Source: an uncultured Clostridia bacterium
Lineage (GTDB): Bacteria > Bacillota > Clostridia > Christensenellales > Borkfalkiaceae
DNA length: 25,590 nt
Assembly: GCA_934249215.1 (NCBI GenBank)
Contig: CAKQKN010000085.1
Location: 1-25,590, forward strand
Reading direction: 5' to 3'
Positions 21,737-25,590 of this stretch are shown piece by piece. The notes under the pieces were generated by a model. That model had not been told where the DNA came from and did no database searches. It was given only the letters and a program-made list of their open reading frames with translations. Position 1 is the first letter of the stretch. Each line of letters opens with the position of its first letter. A program made the position numbers and the translations under genes.

Positions 21737-24190
21737 ATGAAAAGAATCGGCGCAGCTATCCTTGCCGTCGCTTTGTCGATAGGCTTTGCCGCTTGCGGAA
21801 AACCTACGGACAGCGGCAGTCGGGGAAACGGCGGCGGGCTTTCCTCGGTCGAAATCTGGGGGGCGCCCGGAACGGCGAAAATCCTTCGCGACGTTCACGG
21901 AATCTACGATGACGTAAAGACGGGCGCGGCGGTGAAAGTTACCGCGGCGCGCGGTGAATACGAGGGCTCGCACGTTATCCTTACGGCGAAAGCGGACGTG
22001 TCTTACGATGCGGCTTCCTCGCAGCTCAAAGCGGCGGACGGAACGACCTTCGACGCTTCCAACGTGGAACTCTTCGTCGAAAAATACGTCAGAGTCGCAG
22101 CTAACTTCGAAAACAACGGTATGCCAGTGGGCGATTATCCCGACGCGCTCGTACCGATGGACGCTATCAAGAAAGTAGGCGAGAACGAAATCGCAAAGGG
22201 TAACAACCAAGGGATTTACGTTCGTTTCAACGTTCCCGCAGATCAGAAGCCCGGAACGTATACCGGAAGCATCGCGCTTACGGTAGGAAAGGACAAAACG
22301 AACGTGCCCGTGACTCTTAACGTCGTCGACGCGCTCGTTTCGCAGGAAAACCATATGAGGAGCGTGTTCCTGAACCAGTGGAGTTTGTATAAAGGCGAAC
22401 TCGACACGACGCAGGAAATGTATGATAAATATCACGAAGCGCTTTTCGAATACAGAATGAACCCCGACACGATTATGCTCGAAACGAACCCGAGCGACGA
22501 GGGTATTCAGGAGTATACGGAAAAAGCTTACGAGTTCATGCAGAATCCCAAGTGCGCGAACATTTCTATGCCTTACGTCACGTCGTATACGAACGGCGAA
22601 ACCAACATCGACGCAAAATATTTCGAAAAGATAATGAGAGCGTATGCAAAGAAGAGTTTCGAAACGGGCTTCAACATGTTCGCGAAATCTGTTTGCTACA
22701 TCGGCATAATCGACGAACCGCAACAGAACGGTCTTTTTAACAGAGTTAAGGTCGTTGCAAACACCTATCGTGCGACGATTAACCTCGTTGCCGAATCGCT
22801 CGAAAAAGATTCGAGCATTACTTCGCCCATCAAAGCCGAAGTAATTCAGGGAATAAGAAATCTCCGCAACGTCGTTACGAGTTCGTATGAAAGCGCGATC
22901 GCCGACTCCGTTGACACCTGGTGCCCGCAGTTCCAGCACTACGATTCGGATATCGAACGCAGAAATTACGACAGCCAGGAAGAAAAATGGTGGTACGGCT
23001 GCGTCAGCCCCCGTGCTCCTTATCCCACGTATCACACCGACGACACGCTCCTTTCGGCAAGACTCGTCAGCTGGATGCAGGCGGAATATAACGTCAAGGG
23101 CAACCTCTTCTGGGCAACCGACGTTTACGCAAGATACAACGGAAAAGTTTACGTCGACATCGACGAATATTACGAAGGCAACGCGTCGAGATTCCCGCAG
23201 GTAAACGGCGACGGATATCTCTTCTATCCCGGCAAAAAATACGGGATCGACGGACCTATAGGTTCGCTCAGACTCGAAGCCATCCGCGACGGTATCGAAG
23301 AATACGAACTCCTTATCGCGCTCGAAGAGCAGTATGAGGAAATGAACGAAAAACTGAGTGCGGAAAACAAGATCGAAGCACAGCTTCTTTACGATTCGCT
23401 TTCCGAATTCGTTTACAGCGGAACGAAAGTCGCCGCTTCCTACGCGACGTTTGCAGCCGCACGCGAATCGCTCCTGCAACTTTCCGTTCTCGGACAGAGC
23501 GACGCGGAACTCGCGCTCGCGGGGTACAGCGACAACGGCTACGGCGTTAAGGAATATAAGTTCGTCGCAACGAAAGGCACGACGATGAAGAACAACGGCA
23601 CCGCCGTTACGGGAGCGACGGAGGACGGCGATTACTTTGTCTATACCGTTTCGACCGAACTCAAAAACGATTCGAACACTCTGAATCTTACCGTCGAAAA
23701 CGGCGGCAAGACCTATGAATTCACGCAAGAACTCGGCGGAAAAGTCGTCGTTCGCACCGTTTCCGAAGCGAATATCGCGGATATTACGAAAGAAACGGTT
23801 AAACCCGAAGCGACGATCGTTAGCGAAGGTTTCGAAACCGAGCACCTTAAGATCGCACTGCCGACGGTTGCCGAGGGCGAACAGTCGTTCAGGCTGGGCG
23901 GAGCTCTCGTCGCGGGCGTCAACGCTGCTACATCGAAAGTCGTTCTCCATATTTATTACGACGGAGAAGATCTGCCCGAAGTCATCGTTTCCGGTAAGTA
24001 CACCGGTTCGAGAATTTACGGCGATATCGGAAGTTTCGAACTCAAAAAAGGAATGAACACGATCGAACTGTCGTTCGGCTCGAAGAACTGGGATAAACTC
24101 GGTTCGCTCGATTATCTGTGCTTCATATTCTCCGACGGCACGCAAGCGCGCACGCTGTATCTGCGCGACTGCATCGTTTACGGTAAATAG
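21737..24190 (+). CDS. Surface lipoprotein glycoside hydrolase, GH123-like with DUF4091 domain
   Basis: 817 residues; ATG 21737 follows AAGGAG. The lipobox FAAC places the lipid-modified Cys at residue 20, so the enzyme is outside and anchored. Residues about 35-205 are an N-terminal beta-sandwich. The central part holds the adjacent acid pair Asp326-Glu327 in IGIIDEPQQNG, matching the Asp-Glu pair that is catalytic in GH123 beta-N-acetylgalactosaminidases. Then comes the DUF4091 signature: EEKWWYGCVSPRAPYPTYH, LVSWMQAEYNVKGNLFWATD, GDGYLFYPGKKYG and GPIGSLRLEAIRDGIEEYELL (residues about 415-535). The last ~200 residues form further beta domains, perhaps carbohydrate-binding. GH123 members release beta-linked GalNAc from glycans or glycolipids; whether this divergent member keeps that specificity is open. 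The gene lies between the ABC binding protein and another lipoprotein. Confidence 0.85.
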   Translation: MKRIGAAILAVALSIGFAACGKPTDSGSRGNGGGLSSVEIWGAPGTAKILRDVHGIYDDVKTGAAVKVTAARGEYEGSHVILTAKADVSYDAASSQLKAADGTTFDASNVELFVEKYVRVAANFENNGMPVGDYPDALVPMDAIKKVGENEIAKGNNQGIYVRFNVPADQKPGTYTGSIALTVGKDKTNVPVTLNVVDALVSQENHMRSVFLNQWSLYKGELDTTQEMYDKYHEALFEYRMNPDTIMLETNPSDEGIQEYTEKAYEFMQNPKCANISMPYVTSYTNGETNIDAKYFEKIMRAYAKKSFETGFNMFAKSVCYIGIIDEPQQNGLFNRVKVVANTYRATINLVAESLEKDSSITSPIKAEVIQGIRNLRNVVTSSYESAIADSVDTWCPQFQHYDSDIERRNYDSQEEKWWYGCVSPRAPYPTYHTDDTLLSARLVSWMQAEYNVKGNLFWATDVYARYNGKVYVDIDEYYEGNASRFPQVNGDGYLFYPGKKYGIDGPIGSLRLEAIRDGIEEYELLIALEEQYEEMNEKLSAENKIEAQLLYDSLSEFVYSGTKVAASYATFAAARESLLQLSVLGQSDAELALAGYSDNGYGVKEYKFVATKGTTMKNNGTAVTGATEDGDYFVYTVSTELKNDSNTLNLTVENGGKTYEFTQELGGKVVVRTVSEANIADITKETVKPEATIVSEGFETEHLKIALPTVAEGEQSFRLGGALVAGVNAATSKVVLHIYYDGEDLPEVIVSGKYTGSRIYGDIGSFELKKGMNTIELSFGSKNWDKLGSLDYLCFIFSDGTQARTLYLRDCIVYGK

Positions 24191-24201
24191 GAGGGAATGC
24201 G

Positions 24202-25407
24202 ATGAAAAAGTTTTTGTCACTTATCCTTTCGGGGCTGGTCTTTGCGGGAGTTCTCTCGGCGACCGGCTGCAAGCCGAAAGATGAAAACAAGCAAGATAAA
24301 TACGAAGAAATAGTCCTCGCGAATTTTGAACAATGGGCGCCCGATTTCCAGATTCTGCGCCTTATGGGCAGATTCGGCGCGGTCGACGTGAACACGGACG
24401 CGAATTTCGTCAAATCCGGCAAGCAGTCGGCGAAACTGTCGGTGCAGGGCGGCGTCGTCAAAAAAACCGTACCGTATATTTACGTTCAGACCGCGAGCGA
24501 ATATTTCGGTTATGATTACAGCGACTTCAGCGGAGTTCAGACGATTTCCGCATGGCTTTACAATACGAAGTCCACGACCGAAAACGTCGAAGTCGGCGTT
24601 ATCGCGAAAGTCAACTCCATAGATTCATGCGAAAAGGTGGTCGGCGGCGTTTATTCGCTCAACCCCGGCTGGAACAAAATCGTCTATAGACCCGACCTTG
24701 CGCTTATCAGTCTCAGTGCGGACGTTACTTCGATTCCCGGAATCTATTTCGGGTTCGAAAACGCAAACGTTTCGGAAATTAAGGACGCCCCCGTCTTTTA
24801 TCTCGACGACGTGACGGTCAAGCGCGAAACCAATCCCGCGCCGATATCCGACGTAATCGAATTCGATCCGGGCGAAATTCTCGACTTCGAAAAAGATTAT
24901 CAGGCATACGTGGTTACGCCCGACGTAACTTACAGCTCGGCAAGCTGCGCGCCCGATCTTTCGGTCGTCTATGCGTCCGAATACGGCTTAACCGCTCCGA
25001 GCGGCTTGAAATGCCTCAGAGTGGTTGCGCACCCCGGTACGGGCGTTGACGCATGGCCGAAATTCAGCATTTCCGAAAAAGTCATCTATAAGAGCGGGTT
25101 CAAGGACATCCCGAAGGAAGAATGGGGTAATTACAGATTCGCGTTCGAGGTTTACGCAGAAAAAGCGGACGGATTTACGTTCTATCCCGAATTATTTACT
25201 TCGAGTAACCAAAGATACGCTTTCAACTTCAGTACCAGAGCGAAACAGTGGGTTACCGTTTACGAACCGTTTACCGTTCATAATTTCGACGGCTGGAGAG
25301 ACGAACACATTACTGCGCCCGGTTCATGGAAGTTTGCGTGGGCGGAGTATCCCGGCGAAGATTACGTTTTCTACTTCGATAATTTCCGCTTCGAAAAAAT
25401 CAACTGA
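24202..25407 (+). CDS. Surface lipoprotein with two beta-sandwich (carbohydrate-binding-like) domains
   Basis: 401 residues; ATG 24202 follows GGAGGGA, 11 bases after the previous stop. Signal peptide with lipobox SATGC, Cys23. Residues about 38-205 (starting VLANFEQWAPDFQ, with VKSGKQSAKLSVQGG and ending PVFYLDDVTVKRE) and about 218-401 (starting ILDFEKDYQAYVV, with PSGLKCLRVVAHPGTG and ending DYVFYFDNFRFEKIN) share the same plan: a leading DFE/NFE strand, a GxxxxKL/LRV strand and a closing Y(L/F)D(D/N)(V/F) strand. That plan is typical of galactose-binding-like jelly-roll modules found in CBMs. No catalytic motif is visible, so the protein probably binds the glycan cut by the neighbouring enzyme. 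The specific ligand is unknown. Confidence 0.85.
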   Translation: MKKFLSLILSGLVFAGVLSATGCKPKDENKQDKYEEIVLANFEQWAPDFQILRLMGRFGAVDVNTDANFVKSGKQSAKLSVQGGVVKKTVPYIYVQTASEYFGYDYSDFSGVQTISAWLYNTKSTTENVEVGVIAKVNSIDSCEKVVGGVYSLNPGWNKIVYRPDLALISLSADVTSIPGIYFGFENANVSEIKDAPVFYLDDVTVKRETNPAPISDVIEFDPGEILDFEKDYQAYVVTPDVTYSSASCAPDLSVVYASEYGLTAPSGLKCLRVVAHPGTGVDAWPKFSISEKVIYKSGFKDIPKEEWGNYRFAFEVYAEKADGFTFYPELFTSSNQRYAFNFSTRAKQWVTVYEPFTVHNFDGWRDEHITAPGSWKFAWAEYPGEDYVFYFDNFRFEKIN

Positions 25408-25461
25408 TAAAAAACTTAACATGGTTTTTGCGAAAGGGTGAAACGCCTTTTCGTAGGGTTT

Positions 25462-25485
25462 CCGAGCGTAATTTTAAACGCTCGG
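25462..25485 (+). other. Stem-loop before the last gene
   Basis: CCGAGCGT (25462-25469) and ACGCTCGG (25478-25485) form a perfect 8-bp stem with an 8-base loop. It has no T run and lies 34 bases before the next start, so it could be a processing or stabilising structure. A weaker stem (CGAAAGG, CCTTTTCG) lies at about 25430-25453. Confidence 0.55.
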
Positions 25486-25518
25486 TAACTCCAAAAATAT
25501 AATTTTGAGGAGGTCAAA

Positions 25519-25590
25519 ATGAACAAGAAATCATTGACGGCAGTGATTCTTGCCGTCGTGACGGGTCTGGCTCTCGGTGTGTCGGTCGCT
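25519..25590 (+). CDS. Start of an exported protein (3' end outside window)
   Basis: ATG 25519 follows GAGGAGG with a 5-6 base spacer. The 24 visible residues are a signal peptide: a basic start (MNKKS) and a long hydrophobic stretch (LTAVILAVVTGLALGVSVA). No lipobox Cys is reached before the edge, so it could be a lipoprotein or a secreted protein. It continues the run of surface proteins of the operon. Function cannot be told. Confidence 0.75.
   Translation, partial: MNKKSLTAVILAVVTGLALGVSVA

Noticed and set aside
21572..24220. 882-residue open frame on the minus strand opposite the GH123-type gene
   Set aside because: Same shadow effect; the plus strand carries a signal peptide, lipobox and family motifs, and the minus frame shows none.
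1..25590. tRNA or rRNA genes
   Set aside because: No cloverleaf with a TTCRA-type loop or rRNA-like conserved stretch was seen in the gaps; hairpins there belong to terminators or repeats.

Overview
The window looks like chromosomal DNA of a Gram-positive, anaerobic, Clostridia-like bacterium (Bacillota), probably an uncultured gut-type lineage. The basis is strong AGGAGG-type ribosome binding sites, several lipobox signal peptides, AraC-type local regulators, a sugar ABC importer encoded without its own ATPase, ATGA gene overlaps and intergenic repeats of a style I associate with gut Firmicutes. Taxonomy below class level is a guess. Almost all coding DNA is devoted to sugar and glycan use.

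Layout. (1) 1-2972: the tail of an unknown beta-rich protein, then a large lipoprotein with two Ig-like repeats, ended by a terminator. (2) 3081-4810: a small XRE regulator on the minus strand and, behind a consensus promoter, three small AT-rich genes of unknown function. (3) 4818-5391: a repeat island bounded by 15-bp inverted repeats, a bidirectional terminator and a 33-bp tandem repeat. (4) 5456-9958: an AraC regulator divergent from an overlapping rhaB-rhaA-rhaD operon for L-rhamnose catabolism, with a clear two-site operator next to the promoter. (5) 9988-10426: terminator and a second repeat island with the same inverted ends. (6) 10562-13581: an sn-glycerol-1-phosphate dehydrogenase (EgsA/AraM family) and a cytoplasmic GH20 beta-hexosaminidase, closed by a perfect 16-bp terminator stem. 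(7) 13582-14456: a third, dense repeat island. (8) 14457-15338: a second AraC regulator on the minus strand. (9) 15663-25590: a long operon-like run: a Gfo/Idh/MocA oxidoreductase with a TTG start, a DMT-type transporter, two sugar ABC permeases, a solute-binding lipoprotein, a GH123/DUF4091-type lipoprotein, another surface lipoprotein and the start of one more exported protein.

How it fits together (inference). The rha operon turns L-rhamnose into dihydroxyacetone phosphate and L-lactaldehyde. Dihydroxyacetone phosphate is also the substrate of the glycerol-1-phosphate dehydrogenase downstream. The long operon would bind and cut an N-acetylhexosamine-containing glycan at the cell surface, import oligosaccharides through the binding protein and permeases (using an ATPase encoded elsewhere), and finish degradation in the cytoplasm with GH20 and possibly the oxidoreductase. 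A glycan carrying both rhamnose and N-acetylhexosamine, such as some bacterial wall polysaccharides, is one possible target, but this is not shown by the sequence.

The least explained structure is the repeat system. Nine copies of a ~62-bp element with compensatory changes in its stem, and four versions of a second folded module, sit only in gaps between genes, and two of the three islands have matching inverted-repeat ends.
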